Assembly: GCF_000003815.2 (NCBI RefSeq) | Contig: NC_049981.1 | Coordinates: 3,486,666-3,550,665, forward strand | From: Branchiostoma floridae | Lineage: Eukaryota; Chordata; Leptocardii; Amphioxiformes; Branchiostomatidae | Reading direction: 5' to 3' | DNA: 64,000 bases | Shown: positions 20,373 to 35,300 of the stretch, in pieces | Layout: the number at the start of each line of letters is the position of its first letter | Position numbering within the stretch: the stretch's first letter is position 1 | The notes under the pieces: generated by a model | Told to the model about the DNA's origin: nothing | Seen by the model: only the letters and a program-made list of their open reading frames with translations | The model's database searches: none | Position numbers and translations under genes: made by a program

Positions 20373-23300
20373 CTAGTGTAAACGAAAAAAAAAATTGTTT
20401 TAAAAATCATTGGATCAACAGAATGGACAAAACGTTAACATTTTGGGTAGAAATGTTTACGATGAATTCTACATACGCGAGGCAGAGCGTAGACGGTAGC
20501 CACGCCCCTGGAGAAGTTCAGAACCCGCAGGATGCAGAAGGTACTGATGAAGATGGAGAAGGACACGACCTCCTTGAAGGTAGCGTCCCATTGGCCAGCG
20601 GTACTGATGTCTACGAACTCATTGATGCCGAACACCCCTGTACAAATCCATGTGTGAAAACGTTACTGTAAAATTGTTTGGTTGTATCTCGACAATGTCT
20701 AAACCAATGGATTAAGAGGATGTTTTTACATATGCGAAAACGGTTTCTGCTTTCCCCCAAATGTAGGCAACATGTAGATAGTTTGTCAGCAGATACCTTT
20801 TGCTTGTTGTATATCACGCAGTGCAGCAGCTGCCTGGATGTACCGAAGTGCGAAGGTCACAATGGTGGCTGTCGACAAGCCAATGTTGCACAGGATCAAG
20901 ACGTTCCAGAAACTGGTGAAGTACGCACGACCGCTCTTCCGTATGTTCCAAATCTCATTGAGGACGTTGTAGATGTAGAAAAGGACAAATAAGATGTGGA
21001 AAAGCAGCTGGACATAGTCGTCTGCTGTCTGGTACTGGAACAGCCGGAAGGTCTGGATACTGGGCTGGAGTTCAGCAGCGCCCCCTGGGAGGTACTGCAG
21101 CCTGAACACCACGCTACTGAACAGCTTCACGTCAGGGTGGTAGAAGTTGGCCCGGAGGATGAGAGTGTCTGAAACCATCAGGATCCAGTCGGTCTGTTTT
21201 AGGAAGTCTATCACTGCAGCAGCCTGACCAGCACCTCGTGGCAGGTCCACCGTGGTCAAGCACGACGAACTCCCGTTTCTGTAATAAACAATAACGACAA
21301 TTTTCTAGCAAAAAAAGGAAAAGGGAAGGTACGAGGGCGATTCAAAAAGTAATGCCACTGGTTCTATAACAGGCTCATTTTTTCATCGAATGAGTTGAAG
21401 TTTGGCACAAAGGTACAAAAATATATCCTCTTGAGATTGAGACATCTCAATTTGTTGTTAAGATTTTTATGACTGACTGAGTTGAGTTCAAGATGACCAC
21501 ACCCTTGTTATCCAGTCGGAAGAAATTAGAGGGTCAATTAACGTGCGATTGGTAATGTCCCTGAATCACTTGTAGCTATTGTAAGAAACTAAAATTGCAC
21601 ATGTGTCAAGTTGCATTTCTCTATAAGCCACATGCCTATTTTCATCTTTTAAATACAACAATTTATTATTTTTTCGTTCCTGGTGTGAAGTAAGGTCGTT
21701 AGGGTCGTAATTAGCGGTGGATTACGGGTGGGCTGCTTAAAGTTTCTATAACCGACTTTCGTATCAACTGAGAAAAATCAAACTTAAGACACTTCTTGGT
21801 CTTGAAACAGTTAATAATTGTGCAATGTTTCGCATCTGTTCGTTAATGGAAAACAGTCTACAAAAACCTTTATTCAACAAATCACATATTTGGCTATCAA
21901 TCAAACTGTCTGTAATATAGCAACTCGCTCTATTCTAGTGGCTGTAAAAGATGAACCATTAAAAGTTCAAACATGAAATTTAGCATGTAATCTATAGAGA
22001 CATTTGTTATTATACAGGTAAAATTTCAGCTTACTACAATAGTTTTAAAATGGTAATTCTAGAGGAGCTGATCTCCTGACAAGCTTAAGCTCGTGGTCAT
22101 CTTAAAGTCATCTCTGTTGCTCATAAAGATCTAAACCTCAAATCGAGATATCTCAATCTCAAGAGGATATAGTCTTGTACATTTGTGCCAAATTTGAACT
22201 CATCCGATGAAAAAATGAGCCCGTAATAAAACCAGTGGCATTCATTTTTGAACCGCCCTCATATATAAAAAGATTTTTGATTGCAAATACCTATAAACGA
22301 AAATTAAGAGGTTGATATATTATATCAACTCTCATAATTTCAACGGGAACTATAATAGCGCCACATCAAAAAAACATTTGTAATAGAGGCCTTCTCAAGA
22401 CTGTCTTGTACACCTAAATATCCAAAATGTATTTCTGATGCTCCATTGGAACATCACTCAAGATTTATGCATTATTTGTCATGTGGCGGTATTATGGCAT
22501 TCGCTGGAATTATGAGAGTTGATACTAAATGAAACAAATTGATAGAGGACGTTGAGCTCATTTTCTCTGGATACGTAAATAAAACTTGCCAACAATTCGT
22601 CAGCATCAAATAACTTCTTTGATTTTCGACCAATGCATGCTATACAAAAGGAATTTATTCATTGTACCTGACTTCGTTGACAATAAATACAGCGTCGCTG
22701 TTCGAACAGTTCTTTCCATTCTGTCGACCGAGAGCTCCATTCAGTAGATTCATCATCAACTCAGGATAGAGTTTTTGTTTACTGGTTTCGAGCTCTATGT
22801 CTATTGGGTCCTCTGCAATTGAATGAACATTCCGATAAAGACTTTGTTGACCAATTCAACACATTTTTACTCAATGGTCACCAGATGACCAGAAGGTCAC
22901 ATCAAGGTTTGACGCTAAGGCCACTACGGTTTATATGTAACATTAACAACATCTCCTCTCCCTAAGTCAGAAACTTTATGGTTGAGACAAGCTCAACTGC
23001 TCACTGTGATTGAGGAATAACTAATCCACATTGGACCAAAGACACTTTTTACCTGGATGTTTGGTGATTCTCTCCAGGCGAACAGGACCGATCCGGAACG
23101 CGTTTGTTCCAGCCGGAAACTGTTTGTCCAGCCAGCTGAGCTTCTGCCCGCTGTACCCCCGCTCTGGGTGGAGAGACGGGATCAGTTCAGACGACAACCA
23201 CTCCCAGGCGTCGTCTACTGTGGCGACCTGAGAAAATAGTGTTAAATCATGACATATAAACTTGCTGATAAATGACTAGTTGTTGGGATGGTCAACGATT

Positions 23301-26300
23301 GCAAAGATCAGAGCAGTTACCACTAATAGAAATCTGCATAGGCGATAATGTAAAAGTTAGCAAGTTCAGGGTGTCATAATCTCATCCGTGAACATTCCAG
23401 GTCATAAGAACTCACCCCACACAGCAGCCCGCTTTCTCAAGGTTCTAAAAGTCTAATTTTTAAACTTTCTGACCAGCGCAAGATATCCCACCGGTCAAAA
23501 CTGCCGCCATCTTGCTTTTTCATGACGTCATTTTAGGGACTGACTAATTCAAATTAGGGGTAAGCACAGGCCGAAAAGATGGATCAAAACCTAGTTTTTT
23601 TAATGAATCTGAACATCTGCAACCTACACCAATATGAAATGTTTCTTACATTTTCTTGTTACAAGTCGAAAATAGGCTAAAATACTCATTTTGAGCCTTC
23701 TGCGGCTGCGTCAATTAGGGTCATTACCCATCATGGTCAAAGAGGTCATCATCGCCAGCTACTCACATGTGTGTAATGCATAACGGTGATTTAACAGTTA
23801 TGCCAACGGCCGACAAACCAACCAACCAACCGACCAACCAACCATAACTTACCAAAATAGTGTAAAATGAACGCCATTTGGCGCTCAATTTTCTAAACAT
23901 TTCTACCAGTCTGTTATCGCCGGATTGCTGTTTAGCCGGCCACCTTGAGAACAGCAGTTTTTGCAACCGTACCTCCTCATACTCGGATAGCAGGCTGTTC
24001 TCCATAGAGGTCCTGATATGGTAGGCGTGTCTGTCGAAGCCCAGAATCCCGATGTAGAAGGCATTTCCAGTGAAGATGAGCAGAAACACCAGGAGCACCA
24101 GGATGTTTCTACCTGTTGTCATCCTTTCGGTCCAGTTCGGGTCATGGTCGGTCTTCCTCGGGACCGGTGGTAAAACCCTCCGAGCGGGAACTGAATCAGA
24201 AATACAGAACACCAATGACGTTAGCTGTATGAAATACTTTAGATAAAGACTCAATTTGGTCAAAAGAACGTTGAAGATGTTGTTCTATCTAGTTATTTGT
24301 TCTTCTTTTGAATAAATCATACAAAAAAATGTTATACCCCAAGCTCTGATAGTGAAAAAATACAAAGCCACTTATTGACTAGGACTAGGGTAGTGGCAGT
24401 CTACTATAGTCTTACACGTGAAACTTTTGAAGACAAACCTGTATATTCTCTGCTCTTTTTCTTAAGGACACCGATTGGACAACGCCCTGTGTCCGATAAA
24501 TCCTTCCCCAAAACTCCCCGAGCACAAGCGGTCACAGACCACACAATAGGTCCGATGATGACTGCCTTTGTGTAAGCAGTCAGAAAAATCTGCAAAGTAC
24601 GTACAGCGGTTAAGTCACAAACAATCATAAAATACATCGACAAAAACTAAAAATGTTTATTGTTAAAAAGTACGTACGAATTTTAAGGGATAATAAGTTT
24701 GTTATACTTGATCAGGGACATGGTTCGCCATCTTGGATTTTAGCCGATAAAGTCATTAAATTAGTATAATTCATGCATATCTATTTTCGAAAGATATACT
24801 TCATTTAATAACATTGTATCAATGCCATAAAGTAGCCGAAATCATGTACAATTGATTGATAGATCCGACATTTAGTGATTTTTGTCCAAAATACATGTCA
24901 AAAACCTGTTGCATAGCAAAACAAGAAAAAACGGAAAACTTTGCAACCTTTCTCAATCTGTTGCCAACTAATTTTCTTAAATTTGGTTACTTTAGCATAA
25001 GCCCTTCAGGCGGTATGCGACATCAAAGTTGGCACAGGCCTCAAACCCTATACCACCCCCACCCCTACCGGCCGCACCCCCGGTCTGAATGCATGCTAAC
25101 CTGAACAGGCTCCAGCAGAAACGTAGAGAATAAGAATGCCAGGACGAATTCCTTTAGCCAGGCCTGGCTTCTCTCAGCTCCAAACTGCAGACTGTACACG
25201 ATGACGAAGAAGCTGCTGCAGACAGACGTCAGGATGGCGAGGATCCACGCCACCGTCGTGTAAGGAAACCGGCGGGTCGTTTGAGATGTCGGCTTTTTCA
25301 TCACTCCAGGAGGAATCTGATCCTCCAACGCAGGCTGCTTGCGAAACATCGGCACGAGGATGACGTACACTGGCAGGAACACTGTGAAGGATGTAGCTGC
25401 AGTACCAATCAGTTCCGATAGACGGAGAGTGATGACTCCAGCGTCGAACAAAATGACATCGTGTGCACCCAGTTTGACCCCGTACCACATGGCGCTGCCC
25501 ACCATCCACAGGGTGGTCTGAGCCAGGCAGCAAACCAGGCGCTGCGCCCGGCTGAAGTGCCTCACACCGGAGTTGCACACGGCTGACAGGAGCAGATGGT
25601 CGTCGTACAGAAGGTACAGAAACGTCGGCAGGGTATACTCGGACATGCTAAGGTAAATACAACGACATTTGTCCAAGGTCAAGAATCCCAAGACGGGGAG
25701 AATTGCTTCTATAACATGTTATATACTTTTCTTGCGCGTAATTAACCTTCAAGTTTCAAGTTGTGTTTCTTCATCGTTTGCATTGACTGTCACTTTCAAT
25801 TCAAAGCCGATGAATCACAAGTTCAGATTACTTAATTACTATTTTAAGTGAAGGGAACTGCCGTAAAAAAAACTTACCGCTTTTCTCCATCAGCTGCCTG
25901 CAAGGTCCTTATTGTCCTACCGTCTCCTTTACGAGAGGACAGCCAGGAGTAACAAGGGAAACTGAATCTGTGCAAAAAAGACACAACCCAAAAATAACGA
26001 CCGACCATTTGTTTCACGAGCCATCGATTTTGCTTCTATTGTCAAATGTGTAAGGAGCAGGAGATGCTCAGTCTGTAAGTACAACCTACTCAGCATTACA
26101 AAATAAATTTTAAAAAGTCAGCGAAAACCCGCTTCTATATCGTGTAGAATACAATTTGTACTGAAGCCACAGCCTTAAACCATGGATACAAATCAAATAG
26201 CCAAAAGTATACCCAGTACTCACCCTTGTGATGTCTGTACGTCCCAGACCTTGACGTTGTCTATGAAGAGTGACTCCATGGCGCCCTTCCCGGAGCTGTC

Positions 26301-29300
26301 GTGCCAGACCTGTACAGACTGGAGCTCGCCGATGGAGGCCGGTGTCGTCATGATGTGGTACGTGTCACCTCCTCTGGCTAGGATCTTAACACAAACACAA
26401 ACAGGGGGACTTGTAGTTTTCTTTATCATTTTCAGTTGTGCTTCTTCTCTCCATGGCAATGTCTGCATTACTTTATGATACCTTGTTTTAGCTGCAAATT
26501 AAATCGCCAAGTCTTTATCTTACGTATTTAGAGACGCACAAATGTAAACCAACACATCTCACCAGGCCTGCAGGGTTGAGAGTGACCATGGCTGTCCTGC
26601 TCTCTGACCCTGTGATCATCAGCCCGACCACAGACGCCGTGCCGGCATCAGGCTGGGTTCCCGTACGGACGGACACGACGTAGACGTAGTCCGCACCGGG
26701 AACATCTGATGGGATTGTGGAGACTTTGGGAACAATGGCCATGTTGGAGTTTGCTTTGGCGAGCTTTGCTGCTTGTCCAAGAGCAATGCTGTCGGCCACT
26801 GCGGTTTGTAGAGCGATGTGGCTCTGAAAAGGCATGGATGACTAAGTAAATATTGAATTTCTATAAAGTTAAAATTGATAACTGATACAAACAGCTTATG
26901 GTTCCATTGCATGCACCTGAGAGTGATGTGATTGGTTGGAGCAGTGTAAAGTACCAGCGTTCAACGTACTAGGTATCGTAAACATTGATAAATACGTTTA
27001 GAATATCTGTTTTGAACAACAGTCACATAAGCAATTTTACGTACCCTGATGTTTGACTGTAATATCAATAGTTGGGATATCAAAAAGATCATCCACAGTG
27101 CTAAGATCGTTCCGTATACGGTCGCATTAGTGGACAACTTTTGAGTGTTGTTATTAAACTTGTCGAAGTTCACGAAATTAGGGAGTGCCAGAAAAGACGC
27201 TGCCAGAATCACCCTGGAGCTTTTCCCATCGCTACTTGGTGCCATGTCACACGTGCACCGAGTGGTGGTCTCATTCGTTTCAATGCCAACTGCGGTGCAG
27301 ATATTACATAGTGGTCAGAAAAGCAACAGCTTTTTTTTTTAAACTGTAAAGGCAAAATCCAGTACTTCTAATTGAGTATGATAATGAAAATGAAAGCAAA
27401 TGCTATGTCTTTGCTAGCAAAAGAGAGATGAAGCAAAAAGCGGTATCAATTTTAACAAACTCTCAAATCTCAAAGTACCAGTTGCCGAAAATGAAATTCA
27501 TTAAAAAATAAGCTCTACTGGCAATCACGTACGTCACCTTTGATTGTCTACATCAACCAGTTAAACGAGCAATATTATACTATCATATCGGTAATTCAGT
27601 AAACCTGGCAGCGGCGGTTGTCCCACGTCTGGTTCTCGTTTTCCCGCATCAGACAGGAGACTGCAGCAGTCAGCAGTGTGAAACCTGCAGGGATGACGTC
27701 ACGACCTGCAGGGGGCAGGGTCCGAAGGACCGCTGACGTCAGGAGCCGTCTAAAACCACCATGGGATTGATCTCCACCTGATTCACAACCAAACATAGGG
27801 AAACATAAGTGTTAATTTATGAGGGACTTATATGTTCATTCATTGTCACAGAAAAAGAATTCAAACCCAATAAGTTGAAACTTATCATTTATCATACTGT
27901 ACTGAAGTTTGTCATGATGTTTTAAACTTATATTACATTACTAATAGTTAACATCTGAAACCATGTAGATAAAGAGCTTCAATTAGAGAAATTCGATAGT
28001 AGTGATCAGGTTCTGTCTACCTTTTTTCTTCACCCCAACCATGAGCCATCCGCGCTCCATTCTGATCTCCGGAACAAATGATGTACTGAAATTGGAGTAA
28101 ACGAGACCAAACGGCATATCGAAACCGCGATAGTCAGTGACTTCGGGAGGTTTGACGGTTGTTGTGTAGTCGTATTTTTCTTCAGTTGGGAAGTCGTGAA
28201 ACCGGAAGTACACCTGCAGCTCCGTGTCGACGTCATCGACTGAGAATCTGAGCAGGGGCACCTGGCCTCCATCGGCGATGTACATGGCGTGATGCTTCAT
28301 GTTGGTGTCACGACTGGAAACCTTGGTCAGAGGGAAGGATCTACCTGCATCATCAAGGTTCTGCCTGTATGATGTCGGCAGGGTGTCATGATACTGTTCT
28401 TCTGTGTCACTCGTGGTCCCAAACTGGACTCTCTGCTTCACGACGACGGTGATGTTTGGCTGTAGGTTTGATGCGTCAGGTAGATCCTTCTCTTTGGTGA
28501 TTGTTACCATGACAACCGATGAGGTCACATTAGTTTTCTCTACACTCCACACGAATGGATCCTCGACAAATGCCACGACCTGGGAAAGCCCCCGGATCAA
28601 GGTCGTTAAACAAAATTTTCATGCCAAATTGAACCATTGCTCTTTTTCACAACTTACCAGCTACAAAATCGTGACAATTGTTGTTTTAGTTACATATTTG
28701 AAGGGTTGAATGCAGATATATAATGTCATAGAACGACCCAGGTTAATAGGTACTGGAATATTTTCATACCTTCATAGTGGAAACCTCCGGAAGGTTGTCC
28801 TCCTTTGTAAACACGATGGAGCCGACATCCTGACTGATAGGAACGGTACCGACATCAGGGATACCCTTCTTCACGGCCGTGAGCACACCGTCAGACCGGA
28901 TGTACGTCCCTTCAACTTCCGCTGGTGTATCTTCCAACAGTTTATCTGCTGCCGCATCCAGTAGCTCCAGTAGATCTCTTGTTTCACTCATCACCTGTAT
29001 TGAATGTTACATACCTAATCAGCCAAATGCCTTTTTGATAGATAATTATGTCTGCAAAAGTTTCTTTTAGCGAGAATGTGTCCAGATGTCCTTTCTTAGG
29101 GTTCGTTATGCTGAAGTATTCTAATATTGATTCTTAAAAATTCTCTGCTTCTAAAAATGATTATGTGGTACCTACAATTCTCTGGAAATTAGGAATATAG
29201 TCAAATACATACATTCTACAGGGCACCTACCCGAGATTTTAAACGTTCTTTCTCATTTTTCTCCTGTATCAGCTGCTCCATAGGTGATTTGTCTGTAGAC

Positions 29301-32300
29301 CTGACGTCTATCATTTTCTTTAACTCATCTGTTACACCAGAGGAAAGGTCAAAGGTCGTCTCCATAGCAACGGTCTTCCTACTACTGCTCTGAGCTCGCA
29401 GTACAGACGATGTTGAGTCAGTCACTTCTGTATGTTTGGTAGACAGATATATATACATACATATACTACGTCTGTATTATATATATATATAATACAGACG
29501 TAGTAGATGGTGATATCTCAATAGATTATCAAATACAACTTGAAGCTTGAAGAGTGTATGATGATTGCTTTTCTTAGTCTTTTCTATTTGGAATCAAATA
29601 GCTTAAACGACTATGGATGAATTGGATGTAGATGCACGTTGCATATAGTCAATGGCCCAACTTAAGAGTCAAGAAATATCATTATCATGATATTAGTTTC
29701 TCTACCTAAGACGTTGATATCTTCATAACGTATTACTAAATGAGAGAGAACCTTTAAAAAGCTCCTTGCGATCCTCCAGGGTACCTCTGAAGTGGTTCAC
29801 TTTCTTATTGAGAGTCTTGATAAGAACAGGGATCTCCTCCTGCAGTTTAAGGAATTGGCACACCACTTTAAGAGAATTCTTATAGAATAACCGTTACGCC
29901 AGAACCATTTGGTCTGAACACTGATGGAAATATACAGCACGTAGAGGAATATAATCAAGGTACATAAATCGGTAACAAATATGATATAGCGATATTACGA
30001 ATTCGGGATATCAAGTACTACCTCTATCAGAAAGTGCGCCTGGGTTGACGATTCTTGAGTGGTGGCGAAAACAGGAGGTGGAGATGTCGGCTCGGCTGTA
30101 CTGGGCGGCAATGTGAGGAGTGTGGTCATGGGCGACATGTTGGAAGCTTCGTCTTCCGAATAATCAGATGATTCCCCATCGATATCTATGGTAAAATGTA
30201 GAAACCCTATGACTGATAAATTGCTGTTTTACAAAGCTGATATCGGAAAATTGTCAAGATAAAATTTCAAGATACTGTAAATGCAGTTAAGTTCGAGGTG
30301 GTTTTAAGTTTGCGGTAACACCATAGACTGCAGCCTAATACCATAATAGAAAAAAAATGTTCGCAGTGGTTTTAAGTTCGCGGTAAAGTGGTCATCGCGA
30401 AAACCGCGAATATTTGGAGTGGTTATCAAATACTTAGCATTAAAATAAGCTATCAATATTTTCTTTTTTACATCGCACAGATAATTGCACCGTGCGCTCT
30501 GCTAACCTCCGAAGACGAAGCGCGTTGTCGTTTTGACGGTTGTTGTAGAGGTTGTAGGCATCACGTCTGTAGTGAACACGGTGGAAGTGTCCGTCAGACG
30601 AGCTGTGCTGGTCTGTTGTTGGGTCAGTAACCAGCTGTTTGGTGGAACAGGGGATGTAGTTGGCGTTGTAGTCTGTTGTGTTGTAGTTGATTTTGTTGTT
30701 GACATTTCTGGGAGGAGGATAAGAATGTAAGTATCCTAGTGTTAGACATCAAGGTTTTGGGGTTAACTGACATTTTCTTTTTTAATCTAGATTGTGTGTT
30801 GAGTGTTAGATTTGAGATTTGAGTTTAATCATTTAAAGCTTACCCGTACAGACTTTTCGTACGACTACTGGCCAATAGTGTTGAGTTCGTCATTGAGTGG
30901 TTCAATGTTATATACTTGCATACCTGCTTCAGACTGATGAATATGACAAAGTTGGATAGATAAAACATATACAGGCTCGTATCAGCAGAAGCCGTATGCT
31001 ATACCGGTACTGATAAGTCATTCTACAGTACAAACTGACATCGCATAAAAGTGTCCGACAGAAAACATGCAAGATGATACAGCAGATAACCTACCAACGC
31101 AGCTATGTCCGTCCCAGCCCATCACAAACCCTCCACTACAGGAACAGTTGTAGCTTCCTATCGTGTTGGTGCAGAATTGGCTACAGCCGCCATTCTTAGT
31201 AGAACACTCGTCAACATCTGCAAACAAAAAAGACGACATATAGGAACTGACTCACTTATTCCTAAAACAGCTTGTTTGACAGTTTGTTCCTTGTTGCCAA
31301 AAATATTAGAAAACCTCATGAACTGTCATCGTTCAACCAGATGCTCAGATTAATTGTTTATATGTTCGAAAGGAATAACAAAATTACGAAAGTAAAGAAA
31401 GACAACACATGCCTTACCGTTACAGTTATGTAAGAAACCGTCTAGGCTGAAACCTTCCCTACACGCACAGCTGTAATGCCCTACAGCGTTGTTACAGACT
31501 TGGCCACAGCCGCCATTTCTGATGAGGCATTCATCAAGATCTGCGGATCATAAAACAGATACGCTTTAGACAAATAATATAATAAAGTTATAAAGGTTCT
31601 CGTTCAATACAACCTTTTTTACCGAAAGTTCCGTATGTTTTAACTTCATTTCATATCTTGTCATTCATTTGTGTTCAGGTAATCATAGCGGTTTAGGATG
31701 GCACAGTTAATTCGTCATTTGGTTGTCCTGGCTGCCAATGGCTTTAAAAGTTGCTCCCAAGCAAAGTCTCTTTTTGTTAATTGATATTTCGATGCAATTC
31801 AAATCTATATTTAAAAGCTTTTATGTGAACAATCGTCCCATACTGCACTTGTATGGTCTGCGTCGCCAAGTCTTTTGGCATCGCTCGCTAATCTGCGAAC
31901 TTTGAAAGCTTTACATAAAGCTAACGAAGATTCTCTTACACTGTATCCTTTTTGTCGTATGTTTCCATTTCAATATCCATTGCTGGCATGGAGGATGGAA
32001 AATAAAGCCAGATAGCCTACCTGCACAGGTGTGTCCGTCTCCGTCCAGTACGAACCCTTCACTACAGGAACATTTGTAACTTCCTACAGTGTTAGTGCAG
32101 GTTTGGCTACAACCGCCGTTCAAAGTGAGACACTCGTTTTTATCTGCAGACCAGAAAACACGATATATAAGAAATTTTTTATTGCAAATTTATGCCCATG
32201 GGGATAATTGAAAGTGAACAAAATCAAATACATGGAGTGATAATGAATGAAGACCTTTATTGCACATTTTTGCCCCACTGGGCTAAGTACAGGTCACACG

Positions 32301-35300
32301 GTAAGAATCACATATATGTAACAATGAAAACAATCATACACATCTGTATATGTAGATGTGCGTCTAATCTATTCTAAGACATTCGACTTCCTCTCGCTTC
32401 TTGGTAATTGTATAAATGTAGCTAGCTGTATGGTTGGTTAGAGTTGGTTTGTCAAAAGCTGTCAGGAATATAAATTTCTCTTTACTATTCAAGTATCTAA
32501 AGTGGGGATATTTACTTAACACATAGTCAAATAAAATGCTCCTATCGCTATCGTACAAAAGACAATCCATAGTAAAATGTACTTCATCTTCTACTTTCCC
32601 TAAACTACAAAATTGGCATATTCTTTGATCTAGAGGAGTGTGGTTATGTCTTCCTGATTCGATTCGTAATTTGTGACAACTGATTCTTAGTTTTGTGATG
32701 GCAGATCTGTGTCGTACATTGGCAATCTTAAGACATTCTTCTTCTTTATAAGATTGTTTTAATAGTCGGTATGTTCGTAGTTTGTTTTTCGCAGTCGCAA
32801 CTCTTTTATCGTTGTGGATTTCAGATAGAAAGGTCTGGAAATAAATATCTTTTAAACGTTGATAGATTGATGAAATAATTTGAGGTGTACTTGAGACTGT
32901 TGACTGGGCGTTTTGCCAGACGAAAGCATAGCCACATTTCTCTAGAGTGTTGCGTACTTCAGAGGCCCAACATTTAGAACCTGATGCTTCTAAATCCATT
33001 TGGCACAAGAGAGCATCTGCTTGAAGACTGTCAGCTGGCACGTTCTTGCAAAGTCGAATGAAATACTTGATGGTATTTAGGGAGGCCTCCAGATGAATGG
33101 GGTACCTCCCTAGTTCTGCCTGCGCTGCGAGATTACTAGCTGTTTTGGGGACATTGAGTGAATATTTACAATATTTTAGGTGTACAGATTCAATGGGACA
33201 ATTTTTGGTACTTTTTAGAGATCCCCATATTTCGGACCCATAAAGTGATATAGGTTTAATACAAGAGTCGAAAATCTTATTTTTAACAGCTAGTGGGCAA
33301 TCGGCTTTGTCAAGTGATTGCCTAATGCTAAACAAAGATTTTAGACCCTTGTTTCTTAGATGTTTGTTGTTGGCCTTGAAAGTGCCAGCTGCACTTACCA
33401 CTATACCTAGATAACAATATGACATAACAATTTCAATTACATTACAATTAAACAAAAAGAAACAATTTTTTGGTAACCTACCTCCCTTGGTGAAGACAAT
33501 AATCTTGGTCTTTTTTAAATTCACCTTCAGGTTCCAATGTTTACAATATCTTTCTAATCTAACTAGACATCTAAATTCTAACATACAAAAATTGATTGTA
33601 TGTATATACAGAATGTAGAGTACTATTCTAAAACTTACATTGCTACAAGAACAAGAACAACATATCAGGACAATAGATTTCACAAATAGCTTTAGAATTT
33701 CAGTTCTTGTGTCGTTGTTTTCACTTGTTTTATCGAAGTTTTAGAATCAGTTCTTTGTGTTACCGTATATCTAAATGTATCTTATGATATGATAGATGTG
33801 ACAAATATGTGATAGTTACACTCAGGGTGAATAAAATCTAAACTGGCTTAAAGAACTCTTAGACATACTTTGGAGCACCTGACGTATGTTATCATATGCT
33901 ATTGTTCTAGCTCGTACATGTACAGAGACCTAAATTAACAGTTAACCCAAGTGACTGTCCATTCCTCACATTGTTGAGGTCCTAAAGAAAACATAGCATT
34001 TGGGACCCCCAATACTATATTAGGGTACTATAACATTACAGGCCGGCATCTTCTTCCTGTACGTGGTAAGTAATATGGCCGTGAAGTCCATACTCAGTTG
34101 GTCAGTATGCCTTTATAGAATGGGGACAATGCATAAAGTCTATGGGAGGGTTATAGATGGGATTAATTAATAGAAGGATCATTAACACCTGCGGTGGCTA
34201 GGTCAATGGGATAAGGAATTTTACATAAAGCCGGAATATTAATATTTCACGGGGGTATATAAGGCTCCTTGCTTCCTTCTTGTTTATGGTTTGCCACATA
34301 CCTTGACAGAAAAGCTCCGGTTCTGTCCATGACCCGTCTGCTGTGCATGTTCTTGTTATGGTGTCACCGGAAGTGACGTGATATCCTTGGAAACACGTGT
34401 AGGTACAGTTCTCCCCAGGCAGATAAGGACAGTCGCACACGGGCCCGGTAGTGTTGGCTTGGGTCGGTGGGTCAACACACACTCCGGGAAATCCATCTGA
34501 ATGGAAACGGAAAACAACATAACACATCATGAGTTCATTTTTCACAATATAAAATTGCTTTGAGTCAACAGTTGGCATATCCGAAATTAAGGTTCTTCTA
34601 TTAATAGCACGATCATTATAGCAAATTCATATCTCAGAGAGCTAAAAGACCTTGACATTAACGTATCCTTTGAAACTACAAACCTTTATAAGTACTAATT
34701 TTATTTTATTTACAAGTAAAAAGTACAATATGACATCCTAAGAATGTTGGTATATTCTCAAAATAGTTAATACCATTAGAAACAACTGGGTAGACCCCTC
34801 AACTTAATTTCCACGACATCATATTATATACAGAAACGAGATATGTGACATTCAGTCGGAAGACAAAATTGAAAAACAAATAAAATCCGGTATGTTAAAT
34901 CAGAATTGATTTCCATCAATCAGAGTCGTAGCCGTTGCAAGGTCAAAAACAAAGGTCAAAATTAAAGAGGCATCAACGTCTACCTTGAGAACAGTTGAAC
35001 ATAAAGCCTCCAGGTACAACCAAAGTCCCGAAGCCAACTCTACCGATGTCAGTGACAGGATATGGATCTGTCCAGTTCATGAAGGGTTCCACCTCTCCAG
35101 CCCTGCCCACACCAACACTTCCACCTTTCGACCAGCAGATCCAAAACCTTCGGAACTCTTCAGCCGATGTCATGTCTACGCATTCAGAAATATCATTTAG
35201 AAATTCAAAACCCGGCTAAAGTATGAATCACTGTAATGAACAAGCTATATCAGACTACATCTTACCTGTCGAATGATAACTCGCAACGGTTTCTCTGCCT

